Below, piece by piece: positions 1 through 7,238 of a stretch of 64,000 nt of DNA. The translations under genes and the position numbers were made by a program. The number at the start of each line of letters is the position of its first letter. The first letter of the stretch is position 1. Under the pieces are notes generated by a model, which saw only the letters and a list, made by a program, of their open reading frames with translations, was not told the DNA's origin and searched no databases. Source of the DNA: an uncultured Clostridia bacterium (GTDB lineage: Bacteria; Bacillota; Clostridia; Lachnospirales; Lachnospiraceae); NCBI GenBank assembly GCA_937896665.1, contig CALBNS010000040.1:140099-204098 (forward strand). The letters run 5' to 3'.

Positions 1-597
1 TGTTTTTGTCATGTTATATTGACGACTTGAGACATCTTCAAATCCTTCACAGTTATATGCAACCGGGTAAGTAATCTGATACTTGGAAATATAATCAGCA
101 ATCCAGTTTGCCTCTTCAATAGCTTCCTCCTTTGAAATCGCAGTTGAAAAGAAATAAACGCCTACTTTAATCCCGTATTTCTGGGCTTCCTGCATATTGT
201 ATTTTGCATTGGTATCTGCAGTAATCTTACCATTTACCAAAGTACGATAACCGACGCGAACCATAGCAAAATCTATTCCGGAGTCGGCAACCATCTTCCA
301 ATCAATCGTCCCTTGATATTTTGCAATATCAATTCCAAAAGTAATTTCGTCTGTTTCATTTTCACTCACAACTTTTGATATATCTACACTGACCCCTGTC
401 CCATTCTGCGTATCCTGAATGATAATCTCTTGAGGATCAGTATCTTCTAAATCTGTTTTAGTAACGTTGGTACTAGTTGTTTTTTTATTTCCAATAGTAG
501 TTACAATTACAATTCCAATAATGACAGTCAGAATAACGAATACAGATATACCAACTATGAAACCTGTCTTTTTGTTTTCAATAAATATTTCTTTCAT
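1..597 (-). CDS. GH25 lysozyme-like membrane-anchored hydrolase (C-terminus beyond the window)
   Basis: Only the first 199 codons are inside the window; the gene runs off the left edge. The protein has a short cytoplasmic N-terminus, one membrane helix at about residues 12-33 and a Thr/Asn/Asp-rich spacer. A glycoside hydrolase family 25 domain then starts at 'FGIDIAKYQGTIDW', with the first catalytic-site Asp in GIDIAKYQG. Later conserved blocks are DFAMVRVGYR, KYGIKVGVYFFS and YPVAYNCEG. GH25 enzymes cleave the MurNAc-GlcNAc bond of peptidoglycan, and this one would act outside the membrane. The usual D-x-E motif reads N-C-E here. The start is the ATG preceded by AAGGAG. A good promoter lies just upstream, so the gene is probably transcribed separately from fruK. 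Confidence 0.85.
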   Translation of the reverse strand, partial: MKEIFIENKKTGFIVGISVFVILTVIIGIVIVTTIGNKKTTSTNVTKTDLEDTDPQEIIIQDTQNGTGVSVDISKVVSENETDEITFGIDIAKYQGTIDWKMVADSGIDFAMVRVGYRTLVNGKITADTNAKYNMQEAQKYGIKVGVYFFSTAISKEEAIEEANWIADYISKYQITYPVAYNCEGFEDVSSRQYNMTKT

Positions 598-645
598 ATG
601 CTACTCCTTACTGTTCTTATATACACTTAGAACTCCATAATAGTT

Positions 646-673
646 AATATATACTTTACTATAGATAAGTCAA
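646..673 (-). promoter_or_regulatory. Promoter of the GH25 gene
   Basis: On the minus strand TTGACT is followed after 16 bases by TATATT, about 50 bases ahead of the GH25 start codon. Called by eye from the match to the housekeeping sigma-A consensus. Confidence 0.55.
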
Positions 674-688
674 TCCTGTTATCAAAAA

Positions 689-1591
689 TTACAGGGTGGT
701 AAGTAACGATGTAATTTCTTCTTTTGTGGCAAGCCATGAACAAAATGTGGTGGCACTCCCTGAGGCAATTCCAAGCCGCAGTGCATTTTTTAAATCACCT
801 GAATTCAAATATCCGGCAAGGAATCCGGCAACCATCGAATCACCTGCTCCTACAGAGTTGACCACATTTCTCTGTGGTGCAGATGCCTGATAAATCCGAC
901 CGTCCGCTGTTAAAAGAATTGCACCATCTCCTGCCATGGAAGCCAATACATGTTCTGCACCCATCTCCTGCAGTTTTTTTGCATGTTCTATGATTTCTTC
1001 TTTTGTCTGCAGTTCTCGTCCAAAAATTTCACTTAGTTCATGATGGTTTGGTTTAATAAGAAACGGATGATATTTTAATACATTTAATAATAAATTTTTT
1101 GTTGCGTCAACAATAAAATGTATCCCTTTTCCTTGAAGTCTTTCCATAATCTGCATATATATATCCTCCGGCAGTGTATGGGGGATACTGCCCGCAAGAA
1201 CTAAATAATCCTCAGTTTTTAGGCAATCCAGTTTTTGGAAAAGCTGATCTAATGCTTCTTCGGTAATCTTCGGTCCCTGTCCATTGATTTCTGTTTCTTT
1301 TTCCGCATGAATCTTTACATTAATTCGTGTACATCCTTCCTGCAAAGTAATAAAATCCGTATATATCCCATAACTTTTGAGCATTTTCTCCATATGGTCT
1401 CCGGTAAATCCTGCTTTGAATCCCAAGGCATGCGATTCTATTCCTAGATTTGCCAAGACAACAGATACATTGTTCCCTTTTCCACCGGGATAAATATTTT
1501 CTTTTTCTGATCGGTTTATTTTACCCGGAACCAGTGCTTTCGATTGGATTACATAGTCTAATGATGGATTAAATGTTACTGTATAAATCAT
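689..1591 (-). CDS. fruK: 1-phosphofructokinase (PfkB/ribokinase family)
   Basis: A 300-residue PfkB-family sugar kinase, the usual size for FruK/LacC. It begins MIYTVTFNPSLDYV, has the N-terminal signature PGGKGNNVSVVLANLG and the C-terminal ATP/catalytic signature GAGDSMVAGF, whose Asp is the catalytic base in this family. FruK phosphorylates fructose-1-phosphate to fructose-1,6-bisphosphate in the cytoplasm. Tagatose-6-phosphate kinase (LacC) is close in sequence and cannot be fully excluded. No fructose PTS or regulator gene is adjacent. An in-frame GTG lies 9 bases upstream, but it overlaps the GAGGTG ribosome binding site, so the ATG was chosen. dtd ends 38 bases upstream and the two are probably co-transcribed. 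Confidence 0.85.
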   Translation of the reverse strand: MIYTVTFNPSLDYVIQSKALVPGKINRSEKENIYPGGKGNNVSVVLANLGIESHALGFKAGFTGDHMEKMLKSYGIYTDFITLQEGCTRINVKIHAEKETEINGQGPKITEEALDQLFQKLDCLKTEDYLVLAGSIPHTLPEDIYMQIMERLQGKGIHFIVDATKNLLLNVLKYHPFLIKPNHHELSEIFGRELQTKEEIIEHAKKLQEMGAEHVLASMAGDGAILLTADGRIYQASAPQRNVVNSVGAGDSMVAGFLAGYLNSGDLKNALRLGIASGSATTFCSWLATKEEITSLLTTL

Positions 1592-1629
1592 AATGTTCAC
1601 CTCTTGGTTCGTTTTCTGAGGGCTATATA

Positions 1630-2076
1630 TTATAGCTGCTCAGAGTCTAGTACAATCGTAAACGGACCATCATTTACAAGACTTACCTTCATGTCTGCTC
1701 CAAAGCTTCCTTTTTCAACACAAGGGATGCTTTCGCTGCATTTCGCGATTATGTATTCATACAACTCTTCTGCCATCTGCGGTGCACCTGATTCTATAAA
1801 ACTCGGACGATTGCCTTTTTTACAGTTGGCATATAATGTGAATTGGGAAATTAATAATAATTGCCCATTCACGTCAGCAAGCGAAAGATTTGTCTTGCCG
1901 TTTTCATCCTCAAAAATACGGAGTCCAATTAATTTTTTTATCATTTTGTCCGCAATTTCTTTTGTGTCATTCTGTCCAACACCGATTAATACCAAAAATC
2001 CTTTTCCAATCTGTCCAATGATTTCTCCATCCACTTTTACTGAAGCTTCAGTTACACGCTGTATTACAAATTTCAT
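1630..2076 (-). CDS. dtd: D-aminoacyl-tRNA deacylase
   Basis: A 148-residue protein, the normal full length for Dtd. It starts [21 protein letters not shown] and carries the two active-site motifs of the family, SQFTLYA and the C-terminal [11 protein letters not shown] (the Gly-cisPro-type motif). Dtd hydrolyses D-amino acids mischarged on tRNA, and also Gly-tRNA(Ala), protecting translation fidelity. It heads a likely two-gene unit with fruK. The start ATG follows AAGGAGTAGATTAAC. Confidence 0.95.
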   Translation of the reverse strand: MKFVIQRVTEASVKVDGEIIGQIGKGFLVLIGVGQNDTKEIADKMIKKLIGLRIFEDENGKTNLSLADVNGQLLLISQFTLYANCKKGNRPSFIESGAPQMAEELYEYIIAKCSESIPCVEKGSFGADMKVSLVNDGPFTIVLDSEQL

Positions 2077-2108
2077 GTTAATCTACTCCTTTTTCTTTCA
2101 TTTTTCTT

Positions 2109-2137
2109 ATTTTATCATAGTAATTTCTAGTACTCAA
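2109..2137 (-). promoter_or_regulatory. Promoter of dtd-fruK
   Basis: Minus-strand TTGAGT, 17-base spacer, TAAAAT, about 33 bases before the dtd start. It sits almost back to back with the plus-strand promoter of the TtcA-like gene. Confidence 0.5.
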
Positions 2138-2151
2138 CTTTATTCTGCAAC

Positions 2152-2180
2152 TTGTATTTTGCAGAAAAATAAGATACTAT
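2152..2180 (+). promoter_or_regulatory. Promoter of the TtcA-like gene
   Basis: TTGTAT, 17-base spacer, TACTAT, about 34 bases before the start codon at 2214. Divergent from the dtd promoter. Confidence 0.5.
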
Positions 2181-2213
2181 AAGCAAAGAAACAAAAGAAA
2201 GGATTTTATATAG

Positions 2214-2957
2214 ATGAAGTTGCAACAATTATTAAGTTATACAAGAAAAGCCGTGGATGATTATCAAATGATTGAGGAGGGAGATCACATTGCGGTGGGC
2301 ATTTCCGGAGGAAAGGACAGCCTTGCCCTTCTTTATGCACTGAATGGTTTAAAACGTTTTTATCCAAAAAAATTCAAGCTAAGTGCCATTACTGTTGATC
2401 TTGGATATGAAAAATTCGATACGGAGCCTTTAAAGAAGCTTTGTAAGGAGTTGGATGTTCCATATAGAGTTGTAATGACAGATATTGCCCATATTTTATT
2501 TGAAGAGCGTAAAGAAAGCAATCCTTGTTCACTTTGTGCGAAGATGAGAAAAGGTGCATTGAATGATGCAGTAAAGGAAATGGGCTGCAATAAAGTGGCT
2601 TACGCACATCATAAGGACGATATTATCGAAACGATGCTGCTGTCACTTATTTTTGAAGGAAGATTTCATTCTTTTTCGCCTAAGACATATCTGGATCGCA
2701 TGGATCTGACAGTAATTCGCCCGATGATGTATGTGGATGAAGCGGATGTCATTGGTTTTCAGCATAAATATAATCTTCCGGTAGCAAAGAGTCGTTGTCC
2801 AATTGATGGATTTACAAAACGTGAATACGCAAAAAATCTGGTAAAGCAGTTAAATCATGAGCATCAAGGTGCAAAGAACCGTATGTTTACTGCTATTATG
2901 AATGGGAATATTAAGGGGTGGCCAGAGCGGATCACGAACGAAAAAGAAATTAAATAG
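2214..2957 (+). CDS. TtcA-like PP-loop tRNA thiolation enzyme
   Basis: A 247-residue ATP-pyrophosphatase with the PP-loop SGGKDS at residues 31-36. A conserved CxxC pair (C105, C108, in 'NPCSLCAKMRKG') and a later Cys in 'SRCPIDG' match the TtcA group that binds an Fe-S cluster. TtcA 2-thiolates cytidine 32 of tRNAs in Enterobacteria; the related TtuA/Ncs6 group modifies U54 or U34. Which position this Firmicutes member modifies cannot be read from the sequence. The start ATG follows GAAAGGATTTTATATAG. It is one of the few plus-strand genes and is transcribed on its own, divergently from dtd. Confidence 0.85.
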   Translation: MKLQQLLSYTRKAVDDYQMIEEGDHIAVGISGGKDSLALLYALNGLKRFYPKKFKLSAITVDLGYEKFDTEPLKKLCKELDVPYRVVMTDIAHILFEERKESNPCSLCAKMRKGALNDAVKEMGCNKVAYAHHKDDIIETMLLSLIFEGRFHSFSPKTYLDRMDLTVIRPMMYVDEADVIGFQHKYNLPVAKSRCPIDGFTKREYAKNLVKQLNHEHQGAKNRMFTAIMNGNIKGWPERITNEKEIK

Positions 2958-2961
2958 GATA

Positions 2962-2985
2962 GGAGCATGTCTGCTGACATGCTCC
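2962..2985. terminator. Perfect 10-bp hairpin between convergent genes
   Basis: GGAGCATGTC, a TGCT loop and the exact reverse complement GACATGCTCC sit 4 bases after the TtcA-like stop codon and 7 bases from the stop of the convergent kinase-like gene. The position suits a shared terminator, but neither side has a clear U-tract, so intrinsic termination is uncertain. Confidence 0.45.
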
Positions 2986-2992
2986 ATTGCAA

Positions 2993-3637
2993 TTATAGAT
3001 CTAACTTTTCTACTTTGTCGCGAATTACAACATATTCTTCGATTGCTTTTACAGTACCTTCAATTCCTAATTTACTGCTGTTGAGACATAGATCATAGCC
3101 CTTAGCTTCGCCCCATGTCTTATTTGTATAATAGTTATAATAGCTTGCTCTTTTTTTATCTGTCTTTAAAATTAAATCTTTTGCTTTTGCATCGGTCAGA
3201 TTATAAATTCTTGCAATTCTTCGTATACGTTTTTCTAAATCTGCATAAATAAATACGTTGATTACATTTTCATAATCAGCGAGTGCATAATCAGCACAAC
3301 GTCCTACTAATACACAAGATCCTTCATCGGCAATCTTTTTTATTGCATCAAATTGTGCCAAAAAAACTTTATAATTGATTGGCATATCTGTGTAACCACT
3401 TGCTGAATAGCCGAGAGAATATGTATCCATTACTAAAGAATACAAAAAGCTGTTCGTAGGTTTCTCGTCATGTGATTCAAAGAGTTCTTCACAGATTCCA
3501 CTTTCTTTTGCTGCTCGCTTTAACATTTCTTTGTCATACAGTTTAATCCCATAGTCTTTGGCAATTATGTTTCCTATTTCTCGTCCTGCGCTGCCGAACT
3601 GTCTTCCGATTGTAATAATTGTATGTCCTTTCTTCAT
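2993..3637 (-). CDS. Cytidylate kinase-like family protein (AAA_26)
   Basis: A 214-residue P-loop protein of the cytidylate-kinase-like family common in Clostridia. The N-terminus HTIITIGRQFGSAGREIG is the diagnostic modified P-loop. A Tyr/Lys-rich lid region follows, with 'TDKKRASYYNYYT' and 'YDLCLNSSKLG' near the C-terminus. The true cmk is usually encoded elsewhere, and the substrate of this family is not established. A GTG in frame 9 bases upstream touches the AAGGAG site, so the ATG with 10-base spacing was chosen. The gene stands alone between rluD and the convergent TtcA-like gene. Confidence 0.8.
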   Translation of the reverse strand: MKKGHTIITIGRQFGSAGREIGNIIAKDYGIKLYDKEMLKRAAKESGICEELFESHDEKPTNSFLYSLVMDTYSLGYSASGYTDMPINYKVFLAQFDAIKKIADEGSCVLVGRCADYALADYENVINVFIYADLEKRIRRIARIYNLTDAKAKDLILKTDKKRASYYNYYTNKTWGEAKGYDLCLNSSKLGIEGTVKAIEEYVVIRDKVEKLDL

Positions 3638-3741
3638 ATATGTCACTCTCCTTATAGTCCGAATTACATTCTATTCACAGTGTATGTTTAAAAATTATCG
3701 TCACTGTCTATTGCTTTAAAAATATTATACGATAACTACAT

Positions 3742-3763
3742 AAAAAAGTATATGTTTTTATAC
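3742..3763 (-). terminator. Weak terminator after rluD
   Basis: On the minus strand a 5-bp GTATA/TATAC hairpin is followed by six T residues just after the rluD stop codon. The stem is short and A/T-only apart from its end pair, so strength is doubtful. Confidence 0.35.
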
Positions 3764-3767
3764 AATT

Positions 3768-4682
3768 TTAAGATTTTCTAAGTTTTTCCAGTAAAGTCAT
3801 CATATATTCCGGCAATGGTGCATCGGTTTCAACATATACCCCCGTTCTTGGATGTATAACTCCCAAAACTTTTGCGTGAAGTGTTTGTCCCTGTAGTTTG
3901 TAGGGACATTTTGCCGGTCCATAAACACTGTCTCCAAGCAGTGGATGATTGATGCTGGCCATATGAACACGAATCTGATGAGTTCTTCCGGTTTCCAATT
4001 GACATTGAATATAGGTGAAATTTTTGAATCGCTCTATGACTTTATAATGCGTTACAGCTTCTTTACCATTTTTATGGTTAATGCTCATTTTTTTTCGGTC
4101 TACCGGATGTCTTCCAATTGGTGCATCAATGGTTCCTTCATCTTCCTTTATGACACTATGAACGATTGCATGATAAATCCTCTTGATGGAATGAACTTTC
4201 AGTTGTTGGGCAATATTCTGATGCGCAAAATCATTTTTACAGACTAATAATGAACCTGTAGTATCCATATCAATGCGGTGTACAATTCCAGGGCGCATAA
4301 CCCCATTAATCCCTGATAAATCTTCTTTACAATAATACATAAGAGCATTTACCAAAGTACCGGAATAATGACCGGCTGACGGATGAACAACCATTCCTTT
4401 TGGTTTATTGACAATCAGCAGATCGGAGTCCTCATAAAGAATATCCAACGGAATATTTTCGGCCAGAATATCCGGTTCTTTGAGCTCCGGTTCCTCTATA
4501 AGCAGTACATCATTGGCATTTAACTTATAATTTGCTTTCACAGCCTTTCCATTGACTGTAACCATTTCATCTTTAATGAGTTTCTGAAGATAAGAACGCG
4601 ACAATTCAGGCAATGTTTCTGAGAGGAACTTGTCAATTCTATTTCCACTATGAATGTCTGTTATATTAATTTGCTGCGTCAT
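3768..4682 (-). CDS. rluD: RluA/RluD-family 23S rRNA pseudouridine synthase
   Basis: A 304-residue protein with an N-terminal S4 RNA-binding domain (about residues 12-75) followed by the pseudouridine synthase domain. The catalytic motif is HRIDMDTTGSLLV, whose Asp is the nucleophile. It isomerises uridines in rRNA; RluD proper modifies helix 69 of 23S rRNA. B. subtilis YlyB occupies the same position next to lspA, which supports the call. The start codon overlaps the last 17 bases of lspA and follows GAGGAAAAATAC, so translation of the two is probably coupled. It is the last gene of the sepF-ylmH-lspA unit. Confidence 0.9.
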   Translation of the reverse strand: MTQQINITDIHSGNRIDKFLSETLPELSRSYLQKLIKDEMVTVNGKAVKANYKLNANDVLLIEEPELKEPDILAENIPLDILYEDSDLLIVNKPKGMVVHPSAGHYSGTLVNALMYYCKEDLSGINGVMRPGIVHRIDMDTTGSLLVCKNDFAHQNIAQQLKVHSIKRIYHAIVHSVIKEDEGTIDAPIGRHPVDRKKMSINHKNGKEAVTHYKVIERFKNFTYIQCQLETGRTHQIRVHMASINHPLLGDSVYGPAKCPYKLQGQTLHAKVLGVIHPRTGVYVETDAPLPEYMMTLLEKLRKS

Positions 4683-5187
4683 GTATTTTTCCTCGTTTAA
4701 ACTTCTTCCAGATTATATCTAATTCATCTTCTGTATGGTAAAATATAACTAATACAATTATGAAAAACATCGCAACAGTCACATAAATATCAGCCACATT
4801 GAAAATCGGGAAATCAATGAATTCAAAATAGAAAAAATCAATCACATAATTAAGTCTCACGCGGTCGATCATATTCCCGATTCCACCGGCAGCAGCTAAT
4901 ACAAGACATATACGTGCAGGAATAAACCGTTTCGTCAAAGGCAATGTCACATATAAATAACTTGAAACCGTTAACACTATTATACCAGTAATCAAGAAAA
5001 ATATAATCTGATTTTGCAGCATCCCAAAAGCGGCTCCTCTGTTTTCAAGATATTGTAATTGAAAGACATTTTTGATGATGTCAATCGGCTGCGATTTTAA
5101 ATGCGTTGCAGCAAGCATTTTTGTGTATTGATCTATCATTACACAAGCAATAAGTGCGAGAATTCCAAATAAATAATTTTTTTTCAT
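4666..5187 (-). CDS. lspA: Lipoprotein signal peptidase II
   Basis: A 173-residue integral membrane aspartic protease with four predicted helices. Catalytic motifs are GGIGNMIDR and FNVADIYV, each giving one of the two active-site Asp residues. It removes signal peptides from diacylglyceryl-modified prolipoproteins; one likely client is the carboxypeptidase lipoprotein at 9974-10945. A longer frame starting at TTG runs through the ribosome binding site AAGGAGATATACC, so the ATG (MKKNYLFG) was used. It lies between ylmH and rluD. Confidence 0.95.
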   Translation of the reverse strand: MKKNYLFGILALIACVMIDQYTKMLAATHLKSQPIDIIKNVFQLQYLENRGAAFGMLQNQIIFFLITGIIVLTVSSYLYVTLPLTKRFIPARICLVLAAAGGIGNMIDRVRLNYVIDFFYFEFIDFPIFNVADIYVTVAMFFIIVLVIFYHTEDELDIIWKKFKRGKIHDAAN

Positions 5188-5209
5188 GGTATATCTCCTT
5201 TTGTTCAAT

Positions 5210-5965
5210 CTATATATAAAGATTTAAAGTGACGTAATATCGGCCCTTTTTTGTCTGTGATGTCGTTTCTTTGAATTGAAAACGCCCAAGTCCTCGTACT
5301 GAAACAATATCATCCCCTTTAATTTGATATCCATTGGATAGAATGCTTTTTCCATTTACGAATACTTTACCACCTTCTATATAAGCAACTAATTTACTTC
5401 TGGACGAAGAGAAGGCAAGTGCAAGCAAACTGTCCAATCGAAGCGAAGAAACCGTTCCTTTGATTTCTTTGAACTGTGGGGTATATGCAAAATTTTGCAA
5501 ATCTACAGGTTCTGCTATAACAGAAGTATGTCTGATAAGTGTAAGTTCATCTGTTGTATAACGCTCAAGAGACTGATGAACAAAGACAATCGCAGAGTGA
5601 TCCTGTACAAGAATATCTCCAATCTTACAGCGCTCAATTCCTAAATTTAATATTGCTCCCAAATAGTCCCGGTGCGAAAGCTTATCTGAAAATTTTTTCT
5701 GCAATGGTTTAATTTCTAGTGCGGAAATCGGATAAAAATACTCATAACAAAGAGCATCAGGTAGAAATGCAGCCATCTGACGCTCTGAAAAATCATATCC
5801 TCCAAAAGTTACATAGTTTGCATGTAATTCAGTTTTTGGAATTGTATGAAGTATGTTCAATTCATTTAAATTCAAAAAATCAGAATATGTAACAATCCCT
5901 CTTTGATAAGCCGTTTTAGAAAGCTCTACCAATCTCTTCTGTAACATAAGTTCTTCTTTTTGCAT
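5210..5965 (-). CDS. ylmH: YlmH RNA-binding S4-domain protein
   Basis: A 251-residue protein matching YlmH. The N-terminal two-thirds is the YlmH-specific region (NYVTFGGYDFSERQ; LGIERCKIGDI), and a C-terminal S4 RNA-binding domain runs from about residue 180 (LRLDSLLALAFSSSRSKL, VFVNGK). In B. subtilis ylmH sits in the sepF (ylmF) cluster downstream of ftsZ, and recent work links it to rescue of peptidyl-tRNA on obstructed large subunits. The chosen ATG is 8 bases after AGGA. The longer frame would overlap sepF by about 30 bases and is not needed. Confidence 0.88.
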   Translation of the reverse strand: MQKEELMLQKRLVELSKTAYQRGIVTYSDFLNLNELNILHTIPKTELHANYVTFGGYDFSERQMAAFLPDALCYEYFYPISALEIKPLQKKFSDKLSHRDYLGAILNLGIERCKIGDILVQDHSAIVFVHQSLERYTTDELTLIRHTSVIAEPVDLQNFAYTPQFKEIKGTVSSLRLDSLLALAFSSSRSKLVAYIEGGKVFVNGKSILSNGYQIKGDDIVSVRGLGRFQFKETTSQTKKGRYYVTLNLYI

Positions 5966-5975
5966 AGTCATAATC

Positions 5976-6503
5976 CTAGTATCTTGTCTTAATTGATGGT
6001 ACCTCAAAAGAAGTATTTAAAAGATCTTGTAAATCTCCAGAGATATCTACATTCGTAGGAGTAACAAGGAAGATGAAATTAGAAATCTTCTGCAAATTAC
6101 CACTAATTGCAAAGGTAGCACCTGATGTAAAATCAATAATACGCTGTGCAACTTCTAAATCCATTCCTTCTAAATTCAAAATAACAGTGCTTCCACTCAA
6201 TAATGTCTCACAGACTTCTCTTGAATCGTCCATAGTTGTAGGTCTAATTACGCAAACTTCCATTCCATTTCCCTTCTTTCCAGGATTACGCATAGGAATC
6301 ACTTTTCCACTATTATTACGATTAGATTTTGATTTTGGAGTGTCATCAAACTCTTCTTCATCATCCTCATATTTCTTTTCTTTTTTGAAGAAATTTTTCT
6401 TTGATTTCTCTTCTTCCTCATAGTCATCATCAAAGAAGTCATCATCTTCATATTCGTCATCATTTAATTTCATAAAATTTAAAAACCCATCTAAAATACT
6501 CAT
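5976..6503 (-). CDS. sepF: Cell division protein SepF
   Basis: A 175-residue SepF. It has an N-terminal membrane-binding amphipathic segment (MSILDGFLNFMKL), a strongly acidic then basic linker (about residues 14-75, runs of Asp/Glu then Lys) and a C-terminal SepF domain with VCVIRPTTMDDSREV and VILNLEGMD. SepF polymerises, binds the FtsZ C-terminal tail and tethers the Z-ring to the membrane. yggS lies upstream and ylmH downstream, the usual Gram-positive order. The acidic linker is longer than in B. subtilis SepF. Confidence 0.93.
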   Translation of the reverse strand: MSILDGFLNFMKLNDDEYEDDDFFDDDYEEEEKSKKNFFKKEKKYEDDEEEFDDTPKSKSNRNNSGKVIPMRNPGKKGNGMEVCVIRPTTMDDSREVCETLLSGSTVILNLEGMDLEVAQRIIDFTSGATFAISGNLQKISNFIFLVTPTNVDISGDLQDLLNTSFEVPSIKTRY

Positions 6504-6529
6504 TATTAATTATACTCCTATCTATTATT

Positions 6530-7225
6530 TTATTGTAAGCCGTAATCTCTTTCCCCGAAAATACCTGTACCAATTCGAACCATAGTGGCACCCTCTTCTA
6601 TCGCCACCTCATAATCATTGGTCATTCCCATGGATAAAATATCGACATTAACATTATCAATGTTTTTCTTTGCTATGTCAACAGATAATTTACGCAAGCA
6701 AGCAAAAACAGCACGATTTTCTTCTGGATTTTCTACATAAGGAGCGATTGTCATAAGACCTTCGATTCTTATGTGCGGCATTAAAGCAACCTGTTCCACG
6801 AAAGCAAGAACCTCTTCTGTTTTTAAACCAAATTTACTGTATTCATCTGCCACATTCACTTCAATCAGGATATGGGCAATTATATTTTTTTTGGCAGCCT
6901 CCTGTTCAATCGTTTCAGCCAGACGAAGCGAATCTACCGAATGTATTAATTTCGCCTTATCTACAATGTATTTTACTTTATTTCGTTGCAGATGTCCTAT
7001 CATATGCCAATGAATATCATCTGGGAGAATATCATATTTTTCTGTCATTTCCTGAACTTTATTCTCCCCAAATTCCCGAATACCGCATTGATATGCTTCC
7101 TGAAGCATAGAGCATGGTTTTGTCTTACTGACAGCAATCAGTGTCACTTCCTCCGGCAAACGACCAGAACGCTTACATGCAGCCTTAATCTTATCTTGTA
7201 CCTTTTTTAAATTCTTTTCAATCAT
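6530..7225 (-). CDS. yggS: YggS/PLPBP family PLP homeostasis protein
   Basis: A 231-residue single-domain alanine-racemase-fold protein. The PLP Lys lies in LIAVSKTKP near residue 38; other family blocks are FGENKVQEM, WHMIGHLQRNK, LIEVNVADE, LSMGMTNDYEVAI and VRIGTGIFG. The family binds PLP without known catalysis and maintains vitamin B6 and amino-acid balance. The B. subtilis orthologue YlmE also sits beside ylmF (sepF). The start ATG follows GGAGTTGAAATT; the longer frame would overlap the HlyD-like gene. Confidence 0.92.
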   Translation of the reverse strand: MIEKNLKKVQDKIKAACKRSGRLPEEVTLIAVSKTKPCSMLQEAYQCGIREFGENKVQEMTEKYDILPDDIHWHMIGHLQRNKVKYIVDKAKLIHSVDSLRLAETIEQEAAKKNIIAHILIEVNVADEYSKFGLKTEEVLAFVEQVALMPHIRIEGLMTIAPYVENPEENRAVFACLRKLSVDIAKKNIDNVNVDILSMGMTNDYEVAIEEGATMVRIGTGIFGERDYGLQ

Positions 7226-7238
7226 AATTTCAACTCCA

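Noticed and set aside
1..597. Prophage endolysin
   Set aside because: GH25 enzymes are common in phages, but this one has a membrane anchor, and no phage gene lies nearby in the visible part.
1604..2182. 192-residue plus-strand open frame across dtd
   Set aside because: It is antisense to dtd, has no family features and no ribosome binding site; dtd is clearly the real gene.
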